Positions 1 to 5,011 of a DNA stretch of 5,485 nucleotides are shown here, in pieces. Source of the DNA: an uncultured Collinsella sp. (GTDB taxonomy: Bacteria > Actinomycetota > Coriobacteriia > Coriobacteriales > Coriobacteriaceae). Numbering within the stretch: the stretch's first letter is position 1; each line of letters opens with the position of its first letter. The stretch covers positions 1 to 5,485 of the forward strand of contig CAAENI010000100.1 in NCBI GenBank assembly GCA_900757285.1, given 5' to 3'. The position numbers and the translations under genes are program-made. Below the pieces are notes generated by a model, which did not search any database, was not told the DNA's origin, and was given only the letters and a program-made list of their open reading frames with translations.

Positions 1-392
1 GCAACGAACGTGCAGGTAACGCCCATACGGCCCATGGTATGGGCAAGCAGGTTGTAGGTACCGCCGTAGATGGCAGAGCTCGCGACCACGTGATCGCCGG
101 CACCGGCCACGTTAAAGATCGCGAGGAAGTTCGCAGCCATGCCCGAGCTCGTGAGCATCGCAGCAGTGCCGCCCTCCATCTCGCAGATCTTGGCGGCAAC
201 CAGATCACACGTGGGATTCTGCAGACGGCTGTAGAAGTAGCCCGACTCCTCCAGGTCAAACAGCTTGCCCATGTGCTCGGACGTGTCGTACTTCCACGTG
301 GTTGACTGGTAGATAGGCACCTGACGCGGCTCTGCATCGCCCGGGCGATAACCGCCCTGAACACACGTGGTACCGATGGTCTGCTCGCTCAT
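1..392 (-). CDS. metY: O-acetylhomoserine sulfhydrylase, N-terminal part (cut by window edge)
   Basis: PLP-dependent enzyme of the Cys/Met metabolism family. MetY joins O-acetylhomoserine and sulfide to give homocysteine and acetate, in the cytoplasm. Only the first 130 residues are present; the family is usually about 425 long, so the catalytic lysine lies outside the window. Visible landmarks are VPIYQSTTW near residue 25, the YSRLQNPT cofactor-phosphate loop (Tyr54, Arg56), SSGMAAN at 82-88, and NVAGAGD followed by YGGTYNL at 109-115, whose tyrosine normally stacks on the PLP ring. The wording of these blocks fits MetY better than cystathionine gamma-synthase or methionine gamma-lyase, though the specificity-determining C-terminal part is not seen. 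The ATG at 392-390 is preceded by AAGGGAG (399-405) at 6-base spacing, which fixes the start. It diverges from the C_GCAxxG_C_C gene. No SAM or T-box riboswitch is recognisable in its short leader. Confidence 0.92.
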   Translation of the reverse strand, partial: MSEQTIGTTCVQGGYRPGDAEPRQVPIYQSTTWKYDTSEHMGKLFDLEESGYFYSRLQNPTCDLVAAKICEMEGGTAAMLTSSGMAANFLAIFNVAGAGDHVVASSAIYGGTYNLLAHTMGRMGVTCTFV

Positions 393-431
393 ATCCAACT
401 CCCTTACTTGGGTTTTGTTTTTATTCGGTTC

Positions 432-460
432 ACGATACCGCTACCCCGCACCCCTCTCAA
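432..460 (-). promoter_or_regulatory. Putative sigma-70-type promoter of metY
   Basis: Read on the minus strand there is TTGAGA (455-460) and TATCGT (432-437) with exactly 17 bases between them. This matches the -35 consensus at five of six positions and the -10 at four of six. Transcription would start near 425, giving a leader of about 33 bases before the metY ATG. It is a pattern match only. Confidence 0.4.
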
Positions 461-480
461 CCCATCCCGCCGATAGGTTA

Positions 481-511
481 TGAGACAAATAAATCAGGGG
501 CATTCGTCTCA
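481..511. repeat. Inverted repeat in the metY / redox-protein divergent region
   Basis: TGAGAC (481-486) pairs with GTCTCA (506-511); after one A/C mismatch, AAT (488-490) pairs with ATT (502-504), leaving an 11-base centre. It sits upstream of the metY -35 box and upstream of the plus-strand gene, where an operator for either direction could lie. No T-run follows on either strand, so it is not an obvious terminator. It could be chance. Confidence 0.3.
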
Positions 512-577
512 GCCTTAGGCATTTAATCGATGGATATAAATGAGGCATACATGAAGCTCTCGATGATTACATGCCCC

Positions 578-609
578 GTCACGGGTACCATAGGCGGGTA
601 CACCGTGAC
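578..609 (+). promoter_or_regulatory. Leader hairpin directly upstream of the redox-protein ribosome binding site
   Basis: GTCACGG (578-584) pairs with CCGTGAC (603-609), and the stem continues with GTACC (585-589) pairing GGTAC (597-601) across a single bulged A at 602. This makes a 12-pair stem with a 7-base loop. It ends one base before the AAGGAG Shine-Dalgarno (611-616) of the gene starting at 623. It lacks a T-run, so it is not an intrinsic terminator. It could be an mRNA-stabilising or protein-binding leader element, or part of a larger switch. The fold is seen in the sequence; the role is inference. Confidence 0.5.
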
Positions 610-622
610 CAAGGAGACAACG

Positions 623-1069
623 ATGAAGCAAATCGATACAGCCCAGCTCGACGCCGCCGCCTGTCAGGCTCAGGCTGCCGAGTACCACGCCCGTGGCTTT
701 AATTGCGCGCAGGCCGTCGCCTGCACGCTCGCGCCCGCCGTCGGGCTTGACCCCCAAGTCGCCTTTACCCTCACCGAGGGCTTTGGCGCCGGCATGGGCG
801 GCATGACCGAAACCTGCGGCGCCATCTCGGGCGCCGTGGCCATCATGGGCTTTGTAATGAGCGACGGCATGGAAAACCCCAAGACCAAGGGCCAGACCTA
901 CAAGCTGTCGCGCGAGATAGCCAAGCGTTTTGGCGAGAAGAACACGACGACCGTCTGCGGCACGCTCAAGGGCGTCGGATCGGACAAGGGTCCGCTCCGC
1001 AGCTGTCCCGGCTGCATCGGCGATGCCGTCGAAATCGCATGCGATATGCTAAAGCAGCTCGCCGAGTAA
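623..1069 (+). CDS. C_GCAxxG_C_C family putative redox-active protein
   Basis: Small (148-residue) cysteine-rich soluble protein of the C_GCAxxG_C_C family, described as putatively redox-active and common in anaerobes; no reaction is established. Numbered from the ATG at 623, the family cysteines are Cys28 in FNCAQAV, Cys65 in the CGAISGA core (the GCAxxG-type motif), Cys112 in VCGTL and the pair Cys128/Cys131 in SCPGC, with extra cysteines at 14, 34 and 140. A glycine-rich GFGAGMGGM stretch precedes the core. No signal peptide or membrane segment is seen. The frame is open back to an ATG at 530, but the start at 623 is chosen because AAGGAG (611-616) lies 6 bases before it and the upstream 31 codons contain the leader hairpin and no family similarity. 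It is a single gene, divergent from metY and convergent with yigZ. Family assignment is firm; function is unknown. Confidence 0.88.
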   Translation: MKQIDTAQLDAAACQAQAAEYHARGFNCAQAVACTLAPAVGLDPQVAFTLTEGFGAGMGGMTETCGAISGAVAIMGFVMSDGMENPKTKGQTYKLSREIAKRFGEKNTTTVCGTLKGVGSDKGPLRSCPGCIGDAVEIACDMLKQLAE

Positions 1070-1080
1070 ACGGCGGCAAC

Positions 1081-1133
1081 ATAAAACGACGGCCGGCGCG
1101 CTTGGGATCCATCCAAAAGCACACCGGCCGTCG
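1081..1133 (-). terminator. Intrinsic terminator between convergent genes, best formed for yigZ
   Basis: CGACGGCCGG (1087-1096) and CCGGCCGTCG (1124-1133) form a perfect 10-bp GC-rich stem with a 27-base loop in which TTGG and CCAA can pair. On the minus strand the stem is followed by TTTTAT (1086-1081), a short U-tract, so it should end yigZ transcripts; the arm begins 3 bases after the yigZ stop codon. For the plus-strand gene the same stem has no U-tract and may act only as a 3' stabilising structure or weak terminator. Confidence 0.65.
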
Positions 1134-1136
1134 CCG

Positions 1137-1772
1137 TTAGAACTCGGCAAATTCGGAGGCGCCGACCTCAATCTCCTCGCGTCCCGCCATAAGCTCGCGC
1201 ATCTTGGCGCAAAATGGTTCCTGCTCCCCCGCCTTAAATACCAAACGAATCGTCACGGCATCCGCGTAATCGGTATCTAAAACCTTGGCACCACAATCCT
1301 GCGCCAAACGCAGCACCTGCTCATACTGCGGATAGGCCACATGCACGTCAACGGGCACGACGCTTGTCATCTCAACGATCTGACCGGCCTCCCGAGCAGC
1401 TGCCACCGCCGCCTGAGTCGCCGCGGTATAGGCGCGCACCAAGCCACCAGGCCCTAACAGCGTGCCACCAAAATAGCGCGTCACAACGCAGCATACGTTT
1501 TTAAGTCCCGCACCGCGCAGCACCTCGAGCGTCGGCATTCCGCTCGTGCGGCTTGGCTCGCCATCATCGCTCTGGCGCTCGCGTCCATCGACCAAAATCC
1601 ACGCGGGCACATTATGCCGAGCGTCATAATGACGCTTGCGAACCATCTCGATAAAGGCATTCGCCTCGTCCTCGGACTCAATATGGATCAACTGGGCAAT
1701 AAACCGGCTCTTGCGGTCCACAAACTCGCCCGAAGCCTCAATATTCAATTGCAGAGTAAAATAGCTGTCCAA
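1137..1772 (-). CDS. yigZ: YigZ / IMPACT family protein (UPF0029)
   Basis: Member of the YigZ/IMPACT family, 211 residues, close to E. coli YigZ (about 205). Eukaryotic IMPACT modulates the Gcn2 translation-control kinase; the bacterial role is unsettled, with nucleic-acid or ribosome binding suspected from fold. Diagnostic blocks in order are DRKSRFIAQ near residue 20, the histidine region RKRHYDARHNVPAW, SDDGEPSRTSGMP near 68-80, VVTRYFGGTLLGPGGLVRAY near 97-116, then the C-terminal UPF0029 ferredoxin-like domain. In SDDGEPSRTSG the usual glycine or alanine after Ser/Pro is Arg, a minor deviation. Two tandem TTG codons at 1775 and 1772 are possible starts, with an in-frame stop just upstream. 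GAGG (1780-1783) is 7 bases from the second and 4 from the first, so 1772 is preferred. No good promoter was found upstream, so transcription may come from the rnpB side. Confidence 0.93.
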   Translation of the reverse strand: MDSYFTLQLNIEASGEFVDRKSRFIAQLIHIESEDEANAFIEMVRKRHYDARHNVPAWILVDGRERQSDDGEPSRTSGMPTLEVLRGAGLKNVCCVVTRYFGGTLLGPGGLVRAYTAATQAAVAAAREAGQIVEMTSVVPVDVHVAYPQYEQVLRLAQDCGAKVLDTDYADAVTIRLVFKAGEQEPFCAKMRELMAGREEIEVGASEFAEF

Positions 1773-1970
1773 CAAAGCCCCTCAAACACAAGCAAAGCAA
1801 CAAACAGCCTCAATAATACGGCAAAGCCCGTACCGATAACCCCAGTAAATAGAACGGCAACGCCAATGATGCCGTCACCAACAGCGAGAACCCGTCAGCG
1901 CGAGCAAGGTGCCTTGAAAGATAAGTTTGCAACAAAAATGGGGTCGCTGATGACCAGGCAAAAACAGCGA
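1773..1970. other. Gene-free stretch between yigZ and the inverted repeat
   Basis: I see no supportable gene here. TCGCTG (1944-1949) and CAGCGA (1965-1970) form a weak 6-bp hairpin with a 15-base loop; on the minus strand it is followed by CCCCATTTTT, so it might serve as a weak terminator for transcripts coming out of rnpB. A hydrophobic but start-less frame (1748-1894, minus) is discussed among the rejected items. Confidence 0.4.
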
Positions 1971-2068
1971 GACGGCGCCAGCTGAGTCGATTTGGCCCGA
2001 AAGAGGAGGGAGCACGCCTTATGGCGGCGACCGACGAATGAGCGCCAAATCGGCCAGCTGACGCCGTC
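1971..2068. repeat. 98-base imperfect inverted repeat downstream of rnpB
   Basis: The left arm (1971-1998) and right arm (2042-2068) pair over about 22-23 positions. Blocks GACGGCG, CAGCTG and CGATTTGGC are conserved in both arms, with one mismatch after the first block and a 3x2 internal loop (AGT against GC) after the second. The 44-base centre contains its own CGCC-TTAT-GGCG hairpin (2015-2026). On the minus strand the element begins 17 bases after the rnpB 3' end and is followed, 7 bases on, by TTTTT, so it could be an rnpB read-through terminator. Its size and symmetry also fit a palindromic intergenic repeat or a short non-autonomous element. The 5-mer CAGCG occurs on both sides (1965-1969, 2070-2074), one base from each end. 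Confidence 0.6.
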
Positions 2069-2085
2069 GCAGCGTCAACAAGAAA

Positions 2086-2450
2086 GCTGAGTGGGCCTAT
2101 AAGCCGGGTTCTGTCGTGAACGGTCATTTATCTTGTCTGCACGTTACCGTGCAGCTCCACGCACGCTACCCGAACGCGGACCGGGCCGGCCCATAGCGTT
2201 CCTATTCGCGCTTGCTCCGGATGGGGCTTGCCAAGCCGCCGTGTTGCCACGACGCTGGTGGTCTCTTACACCACCGTTTCAGCTTTTCCCTTTACGCCTT
2301 GCGGCGCAGGTGGGAGTCTTCTTTTCTGCGGCGCTTTCCGTCGGATCACTCCGCCCGGCCGTTAGCCGGCATCCCGCCCTCTGGAGCCCGGACTTTCCTC
2401 ACGCGTGCCGCAAGCAGCACATCGCGCGACCGTCTGGCCCACTCAGCAGT
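2086..2450 (-). ncRNA. rnpB: RNase P RNA, bacterial type A
   Basis: Catalytic RNA subunit of ribonuclease P, which removes 5' leaders from precursor tRNAs together with the RnpA protein. Length is about 365 nt. The universally conserved 5' block GAGGAAAGTCCGGGCTCC lies at 2400-2383, and the 3' block ACAGAACCCGGCTTATAG at 2114-2097; these form the long-range P4 pairing in the catalytic core. The ends close as a perfect 12-bp P1 helix: GCTGAGTGGGCC (2447-2436) with its complement at 2097-2086. Also recognisable are the GGTGGT/ACCACC stem with its GTAAGAG loop near 2260-2275, and the GAGCAAG...AATAGG segment with GGGTAGC further on, as in E. coli. The 5' end is placed at A2450 from the promoter; the 3' end is placed at the end of P1 and could extend a few bases into TTTC. 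No base in the conserved blocks looks mutated. Confidence 0.97.
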
Positions 2451-2455
2451 GAAAG

Positions 2456-2482
2456 AGTGTAGCACACCGCCAGCACACGCAA
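2456..2482 (-). promoter_or_regulatory. rnpB promoter with extended -10
   Basis: On the minus strand TACACT (2456-2461) is preceded by TGC (2462-2464), giving a TGn extended -10 element. The spacing predicts initiation at about A2450, three bases before the P1 helix of rnpB. The -35 is weak: TTGCGT (2477-2482) lies 15 bases upstream, shorter than ideal, which the extended -10 may compensate. Confidence 0.55.
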
Positions 2483-2582
2483 TGGCACAACCCAAGCGCG
2501 TGCACGATAAACCAAGAACCACCCATGCGCTACAATAGTTCCGTCGATGGGCAACGTCGTCAGTCGAGACGCGACCGCGCTC

Positions 2583-2697
2583 CGCACCCCTCCGTCTACT
2601 CGGTGCGTTCCCGCCTCCTCCCCGAGGCGGGATGTCGGCAATTTTTCATGCACCGACAACCCAATAGCAAACGAACTGCCCGGGCAGCATCGTGCAT
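2583..2697. repeat. Cluster of adjacent hairpins between rnpB and the rpsA terminator
   Basis: This gene-free stretch holds four inverted repeats nearly end to end. CGCACC/GGTGCG lies at 2583-2607. TCCCGCCTC/GAGGCGGGA lies at 2609-2632, a 9-bp stem with a 6-base loop. TGTCGG/CCGACA lies at 2633-2658. A perfect 12-base palindrome CTGCCCGGGCAG (2676-2687) lies inside a wider ATGCAC/GTGCAT pair (2648-2653, 2692-2697). A plus-strand T-run (2642-2646) follows the second stem by 9 bases. No ORF with a credible start is present. It may be a structured RNA, regulatory DNA, or a high-GC coincidence. Confidence 0.35.
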
Positions 2698-2712
2698 CTC
2701 GGCACTAAATGC

Positions 2713-2746
2713 AAAAAGGGACCCGTCCATTGCGGACGGATCCCTT
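2713..2746 (-). terminator. Intrinsic terminator of rpsA
   Basis: In the minus-strand RNA, AAGGGATCCGTCC pairs along all 13 positions (one G-U wobble) with GGACGGGTCCCTT around the 5-base loop GCAAT. The stem ends in and is followed by TTTTT (2717-2713). It lies 24 bases after the rpsA stop codon and has no T-run in the plus direction, so it is specific for rpsA. Confidence 0.92.
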
Positions 2747-2770
2747 AAAACAAGTGATCGTCAAACCGAT

Positions 2771-3937
2771 TTACTCGGCGTCGGTCTCCTCGTCCTTCTT
2801 CTCGGAAGGCAGCGGAGTAACCTCGATCTCGACGCCCAGAGTCTCAGCAGCGGACTTCATGGACAGGGAGATACGACGACGGTCGAGGTCGATCTCCATG
2901 ACCTTGACCTGAACCTTGTCGCCCACGTGGGTGACCTGAGAAGGCTGATCGACGTGCTTGTTGGCCATCTCGGAGATGTGCACCAGGCCCTCGATGCCCT
3001 CGCCCAGGTCGACGAAAGCGCCAAACGGGACAAGCTTGGTCACAGTGCCCTCGACGATAGCGCCGACGGGGTACTTCTTGACCAGTGCGCGCCACGGATC
3101 CTCGGTGGTCTGCTTGAGACCCAGGGAGATACGCTCGCGGTTGAGATCGACGTCGAGAACCTCGACCTCGACCTCCTGGCCGACCTTGACAACCTCGGAA
3201 GGATGGTTGACGTGGTTCCAGGAGAGCTCGGAGATGTGGATGAGGCCGTCGATGCCGCCGAGGTCGACGAAGGCGCCGAAGTCGACGATGGAGGAAACGG
3301 TGCCCTGGAGACGCATGCCAGACTTGAGCTTGGACAGGATCTCGGAGCGCTCGGCCTTACGGGACTCCTCGAGCACGACGCGACGGGAGAGGACGACGTT
3401 GTTGCGGTTGCGGTCCATCTCGATGACGCGGGCCTCGATGCGGGTGCCCATGTAGGAGGTGAGGTCCTTGACGCGACGGAGGTCGACGAGGGAAGCGGGC
3501 AGGAAGCCACGCAGGCCGATGTCGAGGATCAGGCCGCCCTTGACAACCTCGATAACCTCGCCCTCGACGTTCTCGCCGGAGTTGAACTTCTCCTCGATGC
3601 GGTTCCAAGCACGCTCGTACTCGGCACGCTTCTTGGACAGGACCAGACGACCGTCCTTGTCCTCCTTCTGGAGAACGAGGGCCTCGATGGGATCACCGAG
3701 TGCAACGATGTCTGCAGGGTTAGCGTCCTTGCGGATGGACAGCTCGCGGACCGGGATAACGCCCTCGGACTTAAATCCGATGTCAACGAGCACCTCGTCA
3801 TGCTCGATCTTAACGACAGTGCCGTTAACGAGATCGCCCTCATCAAAGTCGGTAATCGTACCGTCGATGAGGTTGTTCATCTCCTCCTCGTTGACATCGT
3901 CAAGAGAGAAAATGGACGAGTTCTGAATCTCACTCAA
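2771..3937 (-). CDS. rpsA: 30S ribosomal protein S1
   Basis: RNA-binding ribosomal protein S1, which helps the 30S subunit bind and unfold mRNA for initiation. It has 388 residues with four S1 (OB-fold) domains at about 34-103, 120-188, 206-276 and 291-361. The last two carry the classic DFGAFVDLGGIDGLIHISELSW and PFGAFVDLGEGIEGLVHISEM-type cores. A short acidic N-terminal segment precedes domain 1, and the tail ends in a charged DEETDAE-like stretch. The E. coli protein has six domains; four is usual for Gram-positive lineages. Codon use is strongly biased (nearly all Glu as GAG, Val mostly GTC/GTT), as expected for high expression. The start is TTG at 3937, supported by AAAGGGG (3945-3951) at 7-base spacing; the next in-frame ATG (residue 20) has no comparable site. 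It is monocistronic, with its own terminator, divergent from the HAD hydrolase gene. Confidence 0.96.
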   Translation of the reverse strand: MSEIQNSSIFSLDDVNEEEMNNLIDGTITDFDEGDLVNGTVVKIEHDEVLVDIGFKSEGVIPVRELSIRKDANPADIVALGDPIEALVLQKEDKDGRLVLSKKRAEYERAWNRIEEKFNSGENVEGEVIEVVKGGLILDIGLRGFLPASLVDLRRVKDLTSYMGTRIEARVIEMDRNRNNVVLSRRVVLEESRKAERSEILSKLKSGMRLQGTVSSIVDFGAFVDLGGIDGLIHISELSWNHVNHPSEVVKVGQEVEVEVLDVDLNRERISLGLKQTTEDPWRALVKKYPVGAIVEGTVTKLVPFGAFVDLGEGIEGLVHISEMANKHVDQPSQVTHVGDKVQVKVMEIDLDRRRISLSMKSAAETLGVEIEVTPLPSEKKDEETDAE

Positions 3938-3941
3938 AGGT

Positions 3942-3966
3942 GGACCCCTTTCGAACTACGGGGCCC
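3942..3966 (-). promoter_or_regulatory. Possible Shine-Dalgarno-occluding hairpin in the rpsA leader
   Basis: In the minus-strand RNA, GGGCCCC (3966-3960) can pair with GGGGUCC (3948-3942), seven pairs including one G-U, around an 11-base loop. The pairing covers the GGGG of the rpsA Shine-Dalgarno sequence. The 5' arm is part of a 10-base palindrome, CGGGGCCCCG (3959-3968), so it could instead self-pair between transcripts. S1 is known to repress its own translation through leader structure in gammaproteobacteria; applying that here is inference. Confidence 0.4.
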
Positions 3967-4068
3967 CGATTGCTAGGACCTACAGAAGGGTGCGACAAGC
4001 ACACAACGTTTAGGAACACTCGGGAGCCGACAGATACTGATGTGACGCTTATGCAATCACGTCCGTAT

Positions 4069-4097
4069 AGATTACGGGGAAATCACTTCGATTTCAA
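4069..4097 (-). promoter_or_regulatory. Candidate rpsA promoter with an embedded palindrome
   Basis: Minus-strand TTGAAA (4092-4097) and TAATCT (4069-4074) are 17 bases apart; the -35 is good and the -10 only fair, with an alternative TATACG at 4064-4069. The inverted repeat GAAATC/GATTTC (4079-4084, 4090-4095) with a 5-base centre lies in the spacer and overlaps the -35, as an operator would. A second candidate, TTGCGA (4135-4140) and TAAAAA (4112-4117), also with 17-base spacing, lies about 43 bases upstream, so tandem promoters are possible. Initiation from the first would give an rpsA leader of about 125 bases. Confidence 0.35.
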
Positions 4098-4123
4098 GCG
4101 TGAACTGCGATTTTTTACTCGTA

Positions 4124-4165
4124 TGGAGACTTTTTCGCAATCTTGTGAACGACTGTCTCCACAAG
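4124..4165. repeat. Overlapping inverted repeats in the rpsA / HAD intergenic region
   Basis: TGGAGAC (4124-4130) pairs with GTCTCCA (4155-4161), and the overlapping CTTGTG (4142-4147) pairs with CACAAG (4160-4165), so the two structures are mutually exclusive. The region 3938-4252 holds no gene and is more AT-rich than its surroundings. Besides these repeats it holds the candidate promoters and the rpsA leader. The role is unknown. Confidence 0.3.
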
Positions 4166-4193
4166 TTAACGATAAGCAGTGAAGCATACTGCT

Positions 4194-4221
4194 TTGGGGT
4201 AAAGTATCCCAGACATACGAT
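4194..4221 (+). promoter_or_regulatory. Weak candidate promoter of the HAD hydrolase gene
   Basis: TTGGGG (4194-4199) and TACGAT (4216-4221) are separated by 16 bases. The -10 matches the consensus at four of six positions and the -35 at three. Transcription would begin near 4228, about 25 bases before the GTG start. Other spacings in this AT-rich region are possible. Confidence 0.25.
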
Positions 4222-4252
4222 TCTGGAACGATTTTTCGAGAAAGGTGCCCGC

Positions 4253-5011
4253 GTGCTCAAAGCAGTCGTTTTCGATATGGACGAGACGCTTCTTAGCATT
4301 AACCTCAATGCGTTCATCCTTCGCTATTTTAAGGATGTCTCATCGATGCTCGCGGATATCGGACGTCGCAGCCGCGGGGGCACGATGGCACGCCTCGGCA
4401 CCATCCTGGTCGACCTCAACGCCAATCGTCGCAACAGTACGGACAATCGCACCAATCTTGAGTTTTACCAGGAAGAGGTTGAGCGCCGGTGCGGCATTTG
4501 CCTCTCGGACCCACTCATCTACGAGGCGTTTACCTACTACGATCGCGAAGTCCTGCCGTACAAGAACGATGACATGATCAATGCGAAAGCCATGCCGGGC
4601 GCACACGCCGCGCTCCAGGCCGTACAGGATGCAGGACTGCGCTGCGCGCTCTTCACCAACCCCAGTTTTCCCCAGGGGGCCATCGAATGCCGCATGGGCT
4701 GGGGCGACCTGGCCGACGCCCCCTTTGAGCTCGTCACGCACATGGGAAACACCACCCGCTGCAAGCCCGATGCCACCTACTATCTAGAGCAGCTTCAGGT
4801 GATGGGACTCGAGCCACACGAAGTCCTTATGGTGGGCAACGACCCCAAGCGCGACTTCCCCAGCCCCGCCTGCGGCATCCAAACCGCCTATGTTGGCCAG
4901 GGAAAACCCGGCCGAGCCACCTGGCACGGAACCATGGAAGGCTTCGCCCGCGACTTCAGCGCCGTAGTCGAAGCCTTCTACGAACACCAAGTAGCCGACG
5001 AACTGTCCTAG
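4253..5011 (+). CDS. HAD-superfamily hydrolase with a helical (C1-type) cap
   Basis: A 252-residue cytoplasmic haloacid-dehalogenase-fold enzyme, most likely a phosphatase of small phosphorylated metabolites; the substrate cannot be told from sequence. All four HAD motifs are intact: FDMDETLL near the N-terminus (nucleophile Asp8, acid/base Asp10), LFTNP with Thr135, CKPD with Lys171, and VGNDPKRD with Asp197 and Asp201 for magnesium. About 115 residues between motifs I and II form the cap, which places it among C1-capped members such as phosphoglycolate-phosphatase-like proteins. The frame is open back to an ATG at 4100, but that extension has no ribosome binding site and would put 51 unrelated residues before a normal HAD N-terminus. 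The GTG at 4253 has GAGAAAGG ending 7 bases upstream and is chosen. It is divergent from rpsA; its stop overlaps the stop of the convergent gene by 4 bases. Confidence 0.92.
   Translation: MLKAVVFDMDETLLSINLNAFILRYFKDVSSMLADIGRRSRGGTMARLGTILVDLNANRRNSTDNRTNLEFYQEEVERRCGICLSDPLIYEAFTYYDREVLPYKNDDMINAKAMPGAHAALQAVQDAGLRCALFTNPSFPQGAIECRMGWGDLADAPFELVTHMGNTTRCKPDATYYLEQLQVMGLEPHEVLMVGNDPKRDFPSPACGIQTAYVGQGKPGRATWHGTMEGFARDFSAVVEAFYEHQVADELS

Noticed and set aside
393..480. A SAM or T-box riboswitch in the metY leader
   Set aside because: The predicted leader is only about 33 bases and none of the conserved riboswitch core sequences is present on the minus strand.
530..622. An N-terminal extension of the C_GCAxxG_C_C protein from ATG codons at 530 or 551
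   Set aside because: No Shine-Dalgarno before those ATGs, no family similarity, and the segment is occupied by the leader hairpin; the ATG at 623 has AAGGAG at good spacing.
1748..1894. A 49-codon, very hydrophobic minus-strand frame overlapping the start of yigZ, looking like one or two membrane helices
   Set aside because: It runs stop to stop without ATG or GTG near its beginning; the only internal TTG codons lack a ribosome site. It might be a remnant of a membrane gene, but nothing supports expression.
1614..1985. A 123-codon plus-strand frame antisense to the yigZ 5' end
   Set aside because: No ribosome binding site or recognisable protein; its first half is the complement of conserved yigZ codons.
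1810..2127. A 105-codon minus-strand frame
   Set aside because: It begins inside the conserved 3' core of rnpB and runs through the inverted repeat; it has no plausible start or family resemblance.
2133..2659. Open frames on both strands across rnpB
   Set aside because: The region is explained by the RNase P RNA and its promoter; the frames have no ribosome sites.
2640..2700. A possible tRNA, from GC stems and a GTTCG-like loop
   Set aside because: The loop does not match the T-loop consensus and no acceptor, D-arm and anticodon arrangement can be drawn.
2525..3976. A 483-codon plus-strand open frame lying antisense to rpsA
   Set aside because: It is longer than rpsA itself but lies across the four clear S1 domains, starts in an intergenic hairpin region, has no ribosome binding site, and encodes a repetitive Leu/Asp/Val-rich product typical of the complement of GAG/GTC-biased codons.
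4100..4252. A 51-residue N-terminal extension of the HAD hydrolase
   Set aside because: The extension covers the promoter region and lacks a ribosome site; the GTG at 4253 gives a normal HAD N-terminus.
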